In this document: positions 18,443-29,917 of the stretch, in pieces
How the letters are laid out: every line of letters starts with the position of its first letter
How positions within the stretch are numbered: position 1 is the stretch's first letter
Assembly (NCBI RefSeq): GCF_029626025.1
Contig: NZ_JARUBF010000001.1
Location: 7,038,001-7,102,000 of the forward strand
Origin: Solwaraspora sp. WMMD406
GTDB taxonomy: Bacteria; Actinomycetota; Actinomycetes; Mycobacteriales; Micromonosporaceae
Length of the DNA: 64,000 bases
Reading direction: 5' to 3'
Notes under the pieces: generated by a model
What the model was told of the DNA's origin: nothing
Databases searched by the model: none
What the model saw: the letters and a program-made list of their open reading frames with translations, nothing else
Translations under genes and position numbers: made by a program

Positions 18443-18545
18443 TCACGATCACGACAGCAGCCGCATGCAACCACAGCCCTACGACACTTCCACCACACCA
18501 AACAAAAACCGCACCCCCGCCCGCTAACACCGCAGGTCACGAAGT
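18443..18545 (+). promoter_or_regulatory. Leader of array B and cas3 promoter region
   Basis: 103 bp between cas3 and the first repeat of array B. It contains an A-rich patch (CACCAAACAAAAACCGCAC) and ends CAGGTCACGAAGT (18533-18545) right at the repeat, the motif shared by all four leaders. It must serve both as array leader and as cas3 upstream region. Confidence 0.7.
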
Positions 18546-20405
18546 GTCCTCCCCACGCACGTGGGGGTGTTCCCTCACCACCTCGCTCGGGTGGTCGGGG
18601 ATCCTGGTCCTCCCCACGCACGTGGGGGTGTTCCGCAGCCGGTAGCGGCCAGCCAGCGACGGCTTTCGTCCTCCCCACGCACGTGGGGGTGTTCCGGCGT
18701 GGGACACCCGCTCGGTCAAGTACGGCGCGTCCTCCCCACGCACGTGGGGGTGTTCCGCCGACGCACTACGGGCCGGACCCCGGCCACGGGTCCTCCCCAC
18801 GCACGTGGGGGTGTTCCGCTGCTGTACGAGGTGCCGATTGACCCGGCCTGGTCCTCCCCACGCACGTGGGGGTGTTCCGATCGCCCCGCCCGCCGGCGAC
18901 AAGCAGCCGAGAGTCCTCCCCACGCACGTGGGGGTGTTCCACGTCCACGAGTTGCTGTTGAACCAGCGTTGTGTGTCCTCCCCACGCACGTGGGGGTGTT
19001 CCCGCGTGCCAGGTGCAGCCGATCGCGTTCGCGGCGTCCTCCCCACGCACGTGGGGGTGTTCCGCTCCGGTGCGGCCGGCGTTCCTCCGGTAGCCAGTCC
19101 TCCCCACGCACGTGGGGGTGTTCCTTCGGCCAGCAGGTCGCCGGTCGCGGCAGACCCGTCCTCCCCACGCACGTGGGGGTGTTCCGACACGGGAGCGGTT
19201 CCCGAAGGGCGCTCAGGTGTCCTCCCCACGCACGTGGGGGTGTTCCGGCTATCTGTCGGGGCTGCCCGGTCGCGGACGCGTCCTCCCCACGCACGTGGGG
19301 GTGTTCCGCCCTGGACGGTCCGGAGGACCGCCGCCGGCTAGTCCTCCCCACGCACGTGGGGGTGTTCCGGCGGGGTCGCCTAGTCGATCCACTCCGGGTC
19401 AGTCCTCCCCACGCACGTGGGGGTGTTCCGGATTCCTCGTCCTCCGAGGTCGCCCACGGCACGTCCTCCCCACGCACGTGGGGGTGTTCCGATCGTCAAG
19501 CACAGGTCGGTGTGGTCGAGCACGTCCTCCCCACGCACGTGGGGGTGTTCCCTTGGACGCTGGCAACCGGACTGGCACCGGGGCGTCCTCCCCACGCACG
19601 TGGGGGTGTTCCGCTGGCGCAGATGCTGGGCATCCCGCCGCAGGAGTCCTCCCCACGCACGTGGGGGTGTTCCGGTGGTGTCGGAGACGCCGTTGACGGC
19701 GGCGAGGTCCTCCCCACGCACGTGGGGGTGTTCCGCCGCTCCGGTAGGCGGCCCGGATCAGTTTCGCGTCCTCCCCACGCACGTGGGGGTGTTCCGTACT
19801 GGTACAAGGCCATCGGGTCGCTGTCGTTGTCCTCCCCACGCACGTGGGGGTGTTCCGCCTTGGACAAGACGTGCACCAGGTGTGGAGAGGTCCTCCCCAC
19901 GCACGTGGGGGTGTTCCGCGTCACCGGCTGCGGATCCGTCCGGAGTGGTCGTCCTCCCCACGCACGTGGGGGTGTTCCGGCCGGCTCCTACCCGCTGGAA
20001 CTGCTGGTGGGGTCCTCCCCACGCACGTGGGGGTGTTCCGCACACGCCCTGGCCGCAGCCGCCGGGGTGACAGTCCTCCCCACGCACGTGGGGGTGTTCC
20101 GTCCACCGAGTACGGCATGCCCAGGTACTGCTGTCCTCCCCACGCACGTGGGGGTGTTCCGGCGACCAACTGATCGCCAGCCTCGGCGGCCTGGTCCTCC
20201 CCACGCACGTGGGGGTGTTCCGCTGGCTGCCGAAGCTGCTAAACCAGGCGCTGAGTCCTCCCCACGCACGTGGGGGTGTTCCCGACGCGAATGAACGATT
20301 GCTGGTGGAAGTGCACGTCCTCCCCACGCACGTGGGGGTGTTCCCGGCGCGACGCCGCCCGGCGGTCTCCGTGACGCGTCCTCCCCACGCACGTGGGGGT
20401 GTTCC
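18546..20405 (+). CRISPR. CRISPR array B, segment 1 (system 1), 31 repeats
   Basis: Forward copies of the system 1 repeat (GTCCTCCCCACGCACG...TGTTCC, 28 nt) from 18546 to 20378, period 61 with two 62-nt steps (near 18851-18975), giving 31 repeats and 30 spacers. The first base after the repeat is G in about three quarters of units, otherwise mostly C. The leader is on the left, so these are the youngest spacers of array B. The segment ends beside an IS3-family insertion: 43 nt before and 15 nt after the element sum to 58 nt, which is not one normal spacer, so some sequence was probably lost. Confidence 0.98.
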
Positions 20406-20465
20406 CACGGCCGACGTCGACACCACGTCACTGGCTGTCAAGCCCCGGGTTTGATGGAGAGTTGG

Positions 20466-21700
<1,235 letters not shown>

Positions 21701-21758
21701 CGCTGGTGTTCCTCCCAGGTTTCGATGTCTCCATCAAACCCGGTGCGGGACAGGCGTC

Positions 21759-24705
21759 GTCCTCCCCACGCACGTGGGGGTGTTCCCGGCACCTGCACCT
21801 GCTGCCGGCTGCTGGACGCGTCCTCCCCACGCACGTGGGGGTGTTCCGCCGGTCGTCGGCCGGGCCCGGGTCCGCTCCAGGTCCTCCCCACGCACGTGGG
21901 GGTGTTCCGGACGCGGTAGAGGTGCTGTGGTACCGGTCTCCGTCCTCCCCACGCACGTGGGGTGTTCCCCACCTGCGGCTGGGCGTGGTCCTGGGCACGG
22001 GGTCCTCCCCACGCACGTGGGGGTGTTCCGCAGCCGTCGTGTTGTCGTCCAACCCCATCGCCGTCCTCCCCACGCACGTGGGGGTGTTCCGCTCCACGCC
22101 ATCGAGGCCCACCAACCCGGCTCGTCCTCCCCACGCACGTGGGGGTGTTCCGCTCTCCGGCTACGCCGTCGGCATCCTCCGCACGTCCTCCCCACGCACG
22201 TGGGGGTGTTCCGCACCTGACCCTGTCGCAGCGGATGCTCGGGTCGTCCTCCCCACGCACGTGGGGGTGTTCCGGTTGCCGCCCGGCCCGTTGCGCACGT
22301 ACTTCAGTCCTCCCCACGCACGTGGGGGTGTTCCGCTCGCCAAGCGCGTGTGCCGGTCGGCGCACCCGTCCTCCCCACGCACGTGGGGGTGTTCCAGCGC
22401 GGTGACGGTGGTCGGCTGGGACGGCTACCGTCCTCCCCACGCACGTGGGGGTGTTCCGCTGCGCGAGTGCAAGGCGCGGGCGCTGGAGGCGTCCTCCCCA
22501 CGCACGTGGGGGTGTTCCGTCGAGGTCTTCCATCCGGCGCTGCCGGTCGCGGTCCTCCCCACGCACGTGGGGGTGTTCCGACGCGGCACTGCACCTTCGC
22601 GGTCTCGCCCCCGTCCTCCCCACGCACGTGGGGGTGTTCCGGAATCCGCGAGTGCTCATGCGATCCGCTCCATGTCCTCCCCACGCACGTGGGGGTGTTC
22701 CGGTCGCGTAGAAAACGCACGCCGGCGCGGTCGTGTCCTCCCCACGCACGTGGGGGTGTTCCGCCGAGATCCTTGGCCATCCAGAACAGGCGGTCGTCCT
22801 CCCCACGCACGTGGGGGTGTTCCGGGATCGCACCTGGTGCTGGTTTGATCAGCGACGTCCTCCCCACGCACGTGGGGGTGTTCCGTCGTCGTGACCCCCG
22901 CCCGAGACCACCTCCCAGTCCTCCCCACGCACGTGGGGGTGTTCCGCCGACATGCACAGCGAGTACGGGATCGACCTGGTCCTCCCCACGCACGTGGGGG
23001 TGTTCCGCGGCGGCCGGCTCTTCGGCCTGCTCGGCGGGCGTCCTCCCCACGCACGTGGGGGTGTTCCTCCTACCCGACACCACTGGCGTGGGGGGCCGCC
23101 GTCCTCCCCACGCACGTGGGGGTGTTCCGCCCGAGCGCCTTCGCGGCCTCGGCGTACTCGTGTCCTCCCCACGCACGTGGGGGTGTTCCGCCGGGCAGGT
23201 GTTGGCGCGAACAGGTAGGTGGGGTCCTCCCCACGCACGTGGGGGTGTTCCGACCCCGCTGATTCACCCGCGCTGGCGTCACCCGTCCTCCCCACGCACG
23301 TGGGGGTGTTCCGCCCGGCCAGATGGTGTCTGGTCGGGCTTCCGGGTCCTCCCCACGCACGTGGGGGTGTTCCGCCCGGCCAGATGGTGTCTGGTCGGGC
23401 TTCCGGGTCCTCCCCACGCACGTGGGGGTGTTCCGCACGTCACCGGCGACATCCCGGCCATCACTCGGTCCTCCCCACGCACGTGGGGGTGTTCCGATGA
23501 TGCGGGCGGTGATCGGGCCGTTGATACGTCCTCCCCACGCACGTGGGGGTGTTCCGGTAAAGGCGGCGGCGGCCTGGTCGTACCTGGCGTCCTCCCCACG
23601 CACGTGGGGGTGTTCCGACATTCAGACGTGCACCACGGACGGCTCACACGTCCTCCCCACGCACGTGGGGGTGTTCCGGCGATGATGTTGGCAATTGCGG
23701 GGTCGACGTCGTCCTCCCCACGCACGTGGGGGTGTTCCGGATGCCTGACGAACATGTCCGAAGGCGCATCCGTCCTCCCCACGCACGTGGGGGTGTTCCG
23801 AAGTCGTGCATGTTGTGGGTGGAGAACACCCGGTCCTCCCCACGCACGTGGGGGTGTTCCGTCAGTACGTACGGATTCTGCGTCCGTACGTACGTCCTCC
23901 CCACGCACGTGGGGGTGTTCCCCTCAGGGACCACGCCACCGACGACATGATTCGCGTCCTCCCCACGCACGTGGGGGTGTTCCGCTCCTCGGCGGCATCG
24001 AGTCGCTGACCGAAGAGTCCTCCCCACGCACGTGGGGGTGTTCCGTCAGTACGTACGCGCCAGCGGCCGCCTGGCCGTCCTCCCCACGCACGTGGGGGTG
24101 TTCCGCAGGGCGGCGACCTGGCCGGCGGCATCGACCCGTCCTACCCACGCACGTGGGGGTGTTCCGCACTCGACCAGGCCCGCGCCGCCGCCCAGGCCGT
24201 CCTCCCCACGCACGTGGGGGTGTTCCGATCGGGCCACCCGTCGCCCGGCGGTCGAGCCGGTCCTCCCCACGCACGTGGGGGTGTTCCGCCGAACGGCGGT
24301 GGCCAGCGGTGACCGCCATCGTCCACCCCACGCACGTGGGGGTGTTCCCCGGTAGACGGTCACCCCGGTGCGGGGTCCGCGGTTCTCCCCACGCACGTGG
24401 GGGTGTTCCGCCGCCAACGGACTCGGGGTTCCCGCATGAGCAGTCCTCCCCACGCACGTGGGGGTGTTCCGTCCAGTCGGCGGTGCGGGGCCGGTTCTCG
24501 TTCGTCCTCCCCACGCACGTGGGGGTGTTCCTAGCGGGTCGTGTCCAAGCCGTGGTCATCCCGCGTCCTCCCCACGCACGTGGGGGTGTTCCGAAGTGGG
24601 AAGAGTCGATGTGGCTGAAGTGCGCGTCCTCCCCACGCACGTGGGGGTGTTCCGCCGGAGACGACCAGCAGCACATCCGGCCACCAGTCCTCCCCACGCA
24701 CGTGG
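21759..24705 (+). CRISPR. CRISPR array B, segment 2 (system 1), about 49 repeats
   Basis: Forward system 1 repeats from 21759 to 24687, which is 48 steps of 61 nt. The last repeat is cut after its 19th base (GTGG) by an IS21-family element. A 27-nt repeat variant occurs near 21942. Toward the distal end repeats decay: GTCCTACCC at 24138, GTCCACCCC at 24321, GTTCTCCCC at 24382. Spacers 23313-23345 and 23374-23406 are identical neighbours. Spacers starting at 23861 and 24045 share their first 13 bases. Confidence 0.98.
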
Positions 24706-24768
24706 TGTCAACGCTCCGGCAATCTGAACCCTGCATGAGTCTTCGAATTTTGACCCGTGGTTGGTCAG

Positions 24769-25578
24769 TCAGTCGCGGCTGGTGCGGTTTTCCTTGGCGA
24801 GGAGCTCGCGGCGTTGGCGGGTGCGGTAGGAGTCGCCGGTGAGGGTGAGGACCTCGGCGTGGTGGACGAGGCGGTCGATCATCGCGGCGGCCACGACGTC
24901 GTCGGAGAACGTCTCGCCCCAGCGGCCGAAGGGCAGGTTCGAGGTGACCATGACCGAGCCGACCTCGTAGCGTGAGGCGATCAGCTGGAAGAACAGGTTC
25001 GCGGCGTCCTGGTCGAACGGGATGTACCCGACCTCGTCGATGATGATCAGCCGGTAGCGGCGGATCTTCTTCAGCTCTGCTTCCAGACGGTTCTGTTGGT
25101 GGGCGGCGGCGATGCGGGCGATCCAGTTGCTGGCGGTGTCGAACAGGACCGAGTAGCCGGCCTGGCAGGCTTTGACGCCGAGTCCGATCGCCAGGTGTGT
25201 CTTGCCGAGTCCGGGTGGACCCAGCAGGATCACGTTCTCCGCCTTGGGGACGAACGTGCTGGTGGCCAGGTGGGCCAGGACGTCGCGGCGGAGCGACGGC
25301 AGGTGGTCGAGGTTGAAGTCTTCCAGGGTTTTGACCTGGGGGAAGTGGGCGGTGCGGACCCGCATCGTGGTGCCTTTGGACTCCCGGTCGGCGACCTGAC
25401 GTTGCAGCAGGGCGGCCAGGTACTCCTCGTGGGACCAGTTCTGGTCCCGGGCCTGTTCGGCCAGTTCCTCCCAGACGGCGCCGATGGTGGGTGTCTTCAG
25501 CACTCTGGTCAGGTAGGAGATCATCGACGGCATCCCGTCCCTGGGTGTGCTGGTCCGTGGTGGCGTGGTGGTGGTCAC
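24769..25578 (-). CDS. istB: IstB ATPase, IS21-family copy 1
   Basis: 269 residues. DnaC/IstB-type AAA+ ATPase: Walker A in LLGPPGLGKTHLAIGLG, Walker B in IIIDEVGYIPFD, and a sensor region VMVTSNLPFGRWGETF. IstB loads on target DNA and delivers it to the IstA transposase. The start overlaps the istA stop (ATGA). The protein is identical to copy 2 at 56047-56856, consistent with recent duplication. Confidence 0.95.
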   Translation of the reverse strand: MTTTTPPRTSTPRDGMPSMISYLTRVLKTPTIGAVWEELAEQARDQNWSHEEYLAALLQRQVADRESKGTTMRVRTAHFPQVKTLEDFNLDHLPSLRRDVLAHLATSTFVPKAENVILLGPPGLGKTHLAIGLGVKACQAGYSVLFDTASNWIARIAAAHQQNRLEAELKKIRRYRLIIIDEVGYIPFDQDAANLFFQLIASRYEVGSVMVTSNLPFGRWGETFSDDVVAAAMIDRLVHHAEVLTLTGDSYRTRQRRELLAKENRTSRD

Positions 25579-26846
25579 TGGTGGCTCGCTTTCGTCGTGA
25601 GGTTGGTGAAGTCGACGCCGAACAGGGCGTCGTAGTCCGGTAGCGCCCGCAGCGCGACGGTGTGACCGTCGCTGTGGTGGCGCACGGACACCTGGCGGCG
25701 GTGGCGTTCCTCGGTGAAGGCCTGACGCAGGCGTTGCGCGGTGTCCTTGTGGACCGGGTCGGTGACGAGGCCGTGTCTGGCCCAGGACCGGTCGTGGTGG
25801 GCGACGGCCTGGCCGTCGCAGGACACCGTCACGGTGTCCAGTGAGGCGTTCACGTCGACGAGGCGGCCGATCGAGCGCGGGTCGACGGAGTAGTCGACGG
25901 TGTCGACGCGGACGTAGTAGTCACGTCCGAGCCGGACGCGGTTGGTCAGCCCGGTCGGGGGTTGCACCGGCGGCAGCGGGATCATCGACAGGTAGTCGGT
26001 GGCCAGCAGGTCCACCGGGCGGCCCTGGACCGAGCGGACGGTGCGGGCGTTGGCCCCGGCCAGCCAGTCGTCGAGCTGGGTGTTGAAATCGGCGGGTGAG
26101 GTGAACAGCCGGCCGGGCATGAACGAGGTCTCCAGGAATCCGTTGGTGCGTTCGACCATGCCTTTGAACTCCGGATCGCGGCGGGGAGCCAGCCGGATGC
26201 GCGTGGCCAGGGTTCCGGCGAACGCCGCCGCCGGCGCCGAGACCCGTCCGGTCCCGCCGATCGCGGATTCCCGGTCCCACACCAGGGTTTTCGGCACCCG
26301 CCGCAGCTGCGAGATCAGCCGCCACATCCCGGACAGGATGTCGCCGGCCTGCCGGGACGGGATCATCACGGCGGTCATGAACCGGGAGAACCCCAGGGTG
26401 ATGACCAGCACCGGTAGCTTCGTGCGTGACTGGCCCGCCGCGACCGGGATCGCGGTGTCGGGAAACCACAGGTCGCACTGGGCGATCTCGCCCGGCTCGT
26501 AGACGGTCCGGTCGACCGGGTCCACACCGACGTACTCCGGCCGGATCACCGCCAGCCGTCTGCGTAACGGCGGCATCGAGTAGGGCCACTTGATCCGCTC
26601 GGCGATCACCGGCCCGGGCATCCGTGGCCACTCGGTCAGCAACGCCCTGATCCGTGGCTCGTAGGGGTCGACGACCGAGCCTCGTGGCTCACGTTCGTAC
26701 TTCGGCGGCCGGTCGCTGGCCAACGCCGCCCGGACCGTGTTGCGGGCCACTCCCAGCCGGCGGGCGATCTCCCTGATGGGTACGCCCTCCGCACGATGCA
26801 ACCGGCGTATTTCAGCCCAGTCCTCCACTTTCAGCACCCTCCTCAC
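25575..26846 (-). CDS. istA: IstA transposase, IS21-family copy 1
   Basis: 423 residues from a GTG. N-terminal HTH (VPIREIARRLGVARNTVRAA) that binds the element ends, then an rve/DDE catalytic core with Asp in AQCDLWF, Asp in VWDRESAIGG and Glu in GMVERTNGFLE. The C-terminal beta region (YYVRVDTVDYSVDPRSIGR) is typical of IstA. A second GTG three codons later has a better-spaced GAGGAGG and may be the true start. The next gene, istB, overlaps by four bases. The sequence is identical to copy 2 and intact. Confidence 0.95.
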   Translation of the reverse strand: MRRVLKVEDWAEIRRLHRAEGVPIREIARRLGVARNTVRAALASDRPPKYEREPRGSVVDPYEPRIRALLTEWPRMPGPVIAERIKWPYSMPPLRRRLAVIRPEYVGVDPVDRTVYEPGEIAQCDLWFPDTAIPVAAGQSRTKLPVLVITLGFSRFMTAVMIPSRQAGDILSGMWRLISQLRRVPKTLVWDRESAIGGTGRVSAPAAAFAGTLATRIRLAPRRDPEFKGMVERTNGFLETSFMPGRLFTSPADFNTQLDDWLAGANARTVRSVQGRPVDLLATDYLSMIPLPPVQPPTGLTNRVRLGRDYYVRVDTVDYSVDPRSIGRLVDVNASLDTVTVSCDGQAVAHHDRSWARHGLVTDPVHKDTAQRLRQAFTEERHRRQVSVRHHSDGHTVALRALPDYDALFGVDFTNLTTKASHQ

Positions 26847-26909
26847 ATACAGCAGGATGGGTCAGTTTTCGGAGACTCCTGGTGGGTCAGTTTTCAGGAA
26901 GCGACGACA

Positions 26910-27283
26910 CGTGGGGGTGTTCCGTTGAACTCCCAGTCGCTCCCGTGCACGAAGATGTCCTCCCCACGCACGTGGGGGTGTTCCGCCGGCTGCTACGAGG
27001 CCACCGACAAGACCGAGGTCCTCCCCACGCACGTGGGGGTGTTCCGATGGCATCCCGGCTACGCCACGCCGCCTCGGCGTCCTCCCCACGCACGTGGGGG
27101 TGTTCCGTGCTGGCAGTGCGGGGCCGAACCGACCGACGTGTCCTCCCCACGCACGTGGGGGTGTTCCGGTCTCCGGGGTCTCGTTGTAGACGCAGTTGCC
27201 GTCCTCCCCACGCACGTGGGGGTGTTCCGATTGCGGTGTTGCGGGGGCACGGGTGGGCCAAGTCCTCCCCACGCACGTGGGGG
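26910..27283 (+). CRISPR. CRISPR array B, segment 3 (system 1), truncated right end
   Basis: Begins with the second half of the repeat split by the IS21 copy (26910-26923), then full repeats at 26957, 27018, 27079, 27140 and 27201 and a sixth starting at 27262. The sixth is cut after 22 bases, where another IS21-family element starts. No repeat resumes on the far side of that element and there is no target duplication, so the original distal end of array B has been deleted. Confidence 0.96.
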
Positions 27284-27403
27284 TGTCGGGGTACAGATTG
27301 GAGTGCAGAGCTATGTACAGCTGATCTTGCAGAGGTGCACACCGTTTGTCCGTCGTCTGCGGGTGGCTGGGGGTGAGGCTGCCCGGGTCGTGATCGGACC
27401 GGC

Positions 27404-28847
27404 GTGGGACGGCTGGCGGTGAGGGCGTTGGATGAGCAGCGGTGGCTGGACGTGCGTCGGTTCCGGGCGCTGCACGAGGCTGGTGCGAGTGTCTCGGAGA
27501 TCGCCCGTGAGACGGGTCTGAACTGGCGGACGGTGAAGAAGTACCTGGCTGCTGGCAGCGGCGAGGTGGTGCCGCCGGTTCGGGCGCGGCCGGCTCGTGG
27601 GCAGCTGATCGATGTGTTCGCGCATGTGGTCGATGCGTGGTTGCGGGCGGAGTTGCTGCTCAAGGGCACGGTGGTCCATGAACGCCTGGTCGAGCAGTAC
27701 GGGTTCACCGGTAACTACCAGCGGGTGAAGCTGTATCTGCAGCAGGCCCGTCCCCGGATCGCCGCGGAGCTGGGGATCAGCCCGGATCAGCTGGCGGGGC
27801 TGCATCGCCGGTTCGAGGTCGTTCCGGGTGCGCAGGCGCAGGTGGACTGGGGTGACGAGGGCGGCATCCTGGCTCACGTCGGGATTCCGAAGGTGTACTC
27901 GTTCCACATGGCGCTGTCGTACTCGCGGGATCCGTTCTGCTGCTTCACCACCAGCCAGGACCTGGCCGCGTTCTGGGAGTGTCACCGGCGGGCGTTCGCG
28001 CACTTCGGGCGGGGTTCCCGGGGCGATCGTCTACGACCGGACCAAGACCGTGGTCCGCCGGCACGTCGCCCCGGGCCTGGCGGTTCCACTGCACCCGGAA
28101 GCGGTCGCCTTCGCCGGACACTACGACTTCGACATCGATGTGCTTGCCGCATACCGGCCGACCGGCAAAGGGCGGGTCGAACGGCAGGTCACCATCGTCC
28201 GTGATCACGTCCTGGCCGGACGGGCGTTTGCGTCGCTGGCCGAACTCGATGCCACGTTCCTGGCCTGGGTTCCGCAGCGGCGGGCCGTGCGACACCGCAC
28301 CCACGGCGAGATCATCGGCGTGCGGGCGGTCCGGGACCACGCCGCGCTGCGACCGGTCCCGGCCAGGGCGTATGTGGTCGCCGACCGGCATCTGCGGCAC
28401 GTCGGCAAGGACTGCCTGGTCGCCTACGCCGGCAACCTCTACTCCGTGCCGGCCCGACGGGTCCGCCACCGCCAGCTCGTGGAGGTCCGGGCGACCGCCG
28501 CCACCATCACCATCCACGCCACCGCGCCCGGCCTGGACGGCACCTCCCTGCTCGCCACGCACCAACGGGCCGTGGGCCGAGGCGCCCGCGTCGTCGACGA
28601 AGCCCACTGGGACGGACTGCCCGACGGACACACCCGTGCCGTCACCACCGGCGACCCCGACGGCGGGCAGCCGACCACACGCCGACCGGCCCGCCACGAC
28701 AGCGGCCAGGGACCGCTGCAAGCCCTGCTCAACCGGGCCGCCGCCGCCCAGATCGCCGTCGAGGCCCGGCCGCTGTCGGTCTACGAGCAGATCGCTGCGG
28801 CCAGCCCGTTCACCAACCGCCCACACCTGAAGGACGTCTCGAAGTGA
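27404..28847 (+). pseudogene. istA: IstA transposase, frameshifted
   Basis: The first part (from 27404, or GTG 27419) has an HTH (ASVSEIARETGLNWRTVKKYL) and the start of the catalytic core (QAQVDWGDEGG). At about 28005-28012 the run TTCGGGCGGGG shifts the frame; TTCGGCGGGG would give the expected HFGGVPGAIVYDRTKTV, and the second half continues in another frame (GKGRVERQVTIVRD with the catalytic Glu region, through LKDVSK). One extra G therefore splits the gene. Product is probably non-functional unless frameshifting restores it. The stop overlaps istB by four bases. Confidence 0.88.
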
Positions 28848-29605
28848 GTGAGCTGGTCACCAACCGCATCCACGCCAGCGCCACCAAACTCGGCCTGCCC
28901 CACCTGGCCAAGACGCTGCGGGAACTCACCGGCCGGGCCGACACCGAGGCCATGGGCTACCTGGAGTTCCTCGACCTCGTCCTGGAAGAGGAACTCGCCG
29001 TCCGCGACGAACGCCGCTTCCGCGCCGGGCTACGCCTGTCGAAGCTGCCGCACCACAAGACCCTCGACGACTACGACTTCAGCTTCCAACCCGACCTGGA
29101 CCCCCGCAAAGTCCGTGACCTCGCAACCCTCGCGTTCGTGCAGGCCAAAGCCAACGTCGCTCTCCTCGGCCCGCCCGGCGTCGGCAAGACCCACATCGCC
29201 GTCGCCCTCGCGGTCGCCGCCTGCCGAGCCGGATTCACCGTCTACTTCACCACCCTCGACGACATGGTCCGCCACCTCACCGCCGCCGACGCGATCGGCC
29301 GGCTGGCCCGCAAGCTGCAGACCTACCTACGCCCCACCGTCCTGGTCATCGACGAAGTGGGCTACCAGCCCCTCGAACGCCCCGAGGCCAACCTCGTCTT
29401 CCAGGTCATCTCGAAACGCTACGAAAAGGGCTCCACCCTGCTGACCTCGAACAAGGGCTTCGGCGAATGGGGCCAGGTCTTCGGCGACGAGGTCCTGGCC
29501 ACCGCCATCCTCGACCGGCTCCTGCACCACTGCGACGTCGTCCCGATCAACGGCCCCAGCTACCGGCTCAAGAACCGCCTCACCGCCATCGAGAACGTCG
29601 CCTGA
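28844..29605 (+). CDS. istB: IstB ATPase, second IS21-type element
   Basis: 253 residues, MSELVTNRIHASATKLGLPH. AAA+ ATPase with Walker A LLGPPGVGKTHIAVALA and Walker B LVIDEVGYQPLERPEANLVF, then TLLTSNKGFGEWGQVFGD. It is only distantly similar to the IstB of the 2204-bp element, so the two IS types are separate lineages. It is intact although its istA partner is frameshifted. Confidence 0.94.
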   Translation: MSELVTNRIHASATKLGLPHLAKTLRELTGRADTEAMGYLEFLDLVLEEELAVRDERRFRAGLRLSKLPHHKTLDDYDFSFQPDLDPRKVRDLATLAFVQAKANVALLGPPGVGKTHIAVALAVAACRAGFTVYFTTLDDMVRHLTAADAIGRLARKLQTYLRPTVLVIDEVGYQPLERPEANLVFQVISKRYEKGSTLLTSNKGFGEWGQVFGDEVLATAILDRLLHHCDVVPINGPSYRLKNRLTAIENVA

Positions 29606-29865
29606 TGCCCACCCCGGCCACCCCGGACGACTCACCAACCACCACAGACACCAACCACGGCGACCTGCTGCAACTCCTGCTCCAGATCTGCGAGGACTTC
29701 CTCGCCAACACCGGACCGGCGACCCACCACGAGGTCGACATCCTCCTACGCGCCCGCGGCATCACCGGCGGACCCGGATGGCTGATCGACATGCTCGCAC
29801 TCACCCGCCTACGCCTGCAGAAAGCAACCCACCACGACCAGACAAGCCCTCAGCCCAACACCTGA
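29605..29865 (+). CDS. Small third ORF inside the IS21-type element, unknown function
   Basis: 86 residues from ATG 29605, overlapping the istB stop (TGATG): MPTPATPDDSPTTTDTNHGD, then a helical segment LLQLLLQICEDFLANTGPAT and HHEVDILLRARGITGGPGWLIDML. It ends 52 bp before the right inverted repeat, so it belongs to the element. Translational coupling to istB suggests it is expressed with it. I do not recognise the family; a passenger or accessory transposition factor is possible. Confidence 0.55.
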   Translation: MPTPATPDDSPTTTDTNHGDLLQLLLQICEDFLANTGPATHHEVDILLRARGITGGPGWLIDMLALTRLRLQKATHHDQTSPQPNT

Positions 29866-29917
29866 CCTCTGCAAGATCAGCCGTACCTACCTCTGCACTC
29901 CAACGAGTACCCCGACA

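Larger units (their letters stand above)
24706..26909 (-). mobile_element. IS21-family element, copy 1 (2204 bp), inserted in a CRISPR repeat
   Basis: The ends TGTCAACGCTCC and (inverted) TGTCGTCGCTTCC form imperfect terminal repeats. CGTGG is duplicated on both sides (24701-24705, 26910-26914). Removing the element and one CGTGG restores a perfect 28-nt repeat. It encodes istA and istB on the minus strand. A second copy of the same length with identical proteins lies at 54716-56919 in the opposite orientation. Confidence 0.95.
27284..29917 (+). mobile_element. Second type of IS21-family element (2634 bp) truncating array B
   Basis: Bounded by about 50-bp imperfect inverted repeats starting TGTCGGGGTAC, with the shared inner blocks TTGGAGTGCAGAG and GCTGATCTTGCAGAGGT. 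It encodes istA (frameshifted), istB and a small third ORF on the plus strand. The flanks do not match each other (CRISPR repeat on the left, unrelated coding-like sequence on the right), so a deletion or recombination accompanied or followed insertion. Confidence 0.92.

Noticed and set aside
20406-20448. Degenerate CRISPR repeat before the IS3 element
   Set aside because: After one 33-nt spacer the remaining bases do not align to the repeat well enough to call.
22350-24842. An 830-codon frame through array B
   Set aside because: It is repeat translation (PPHARGGVP and similar) and runs antisense into istB; not a gene.
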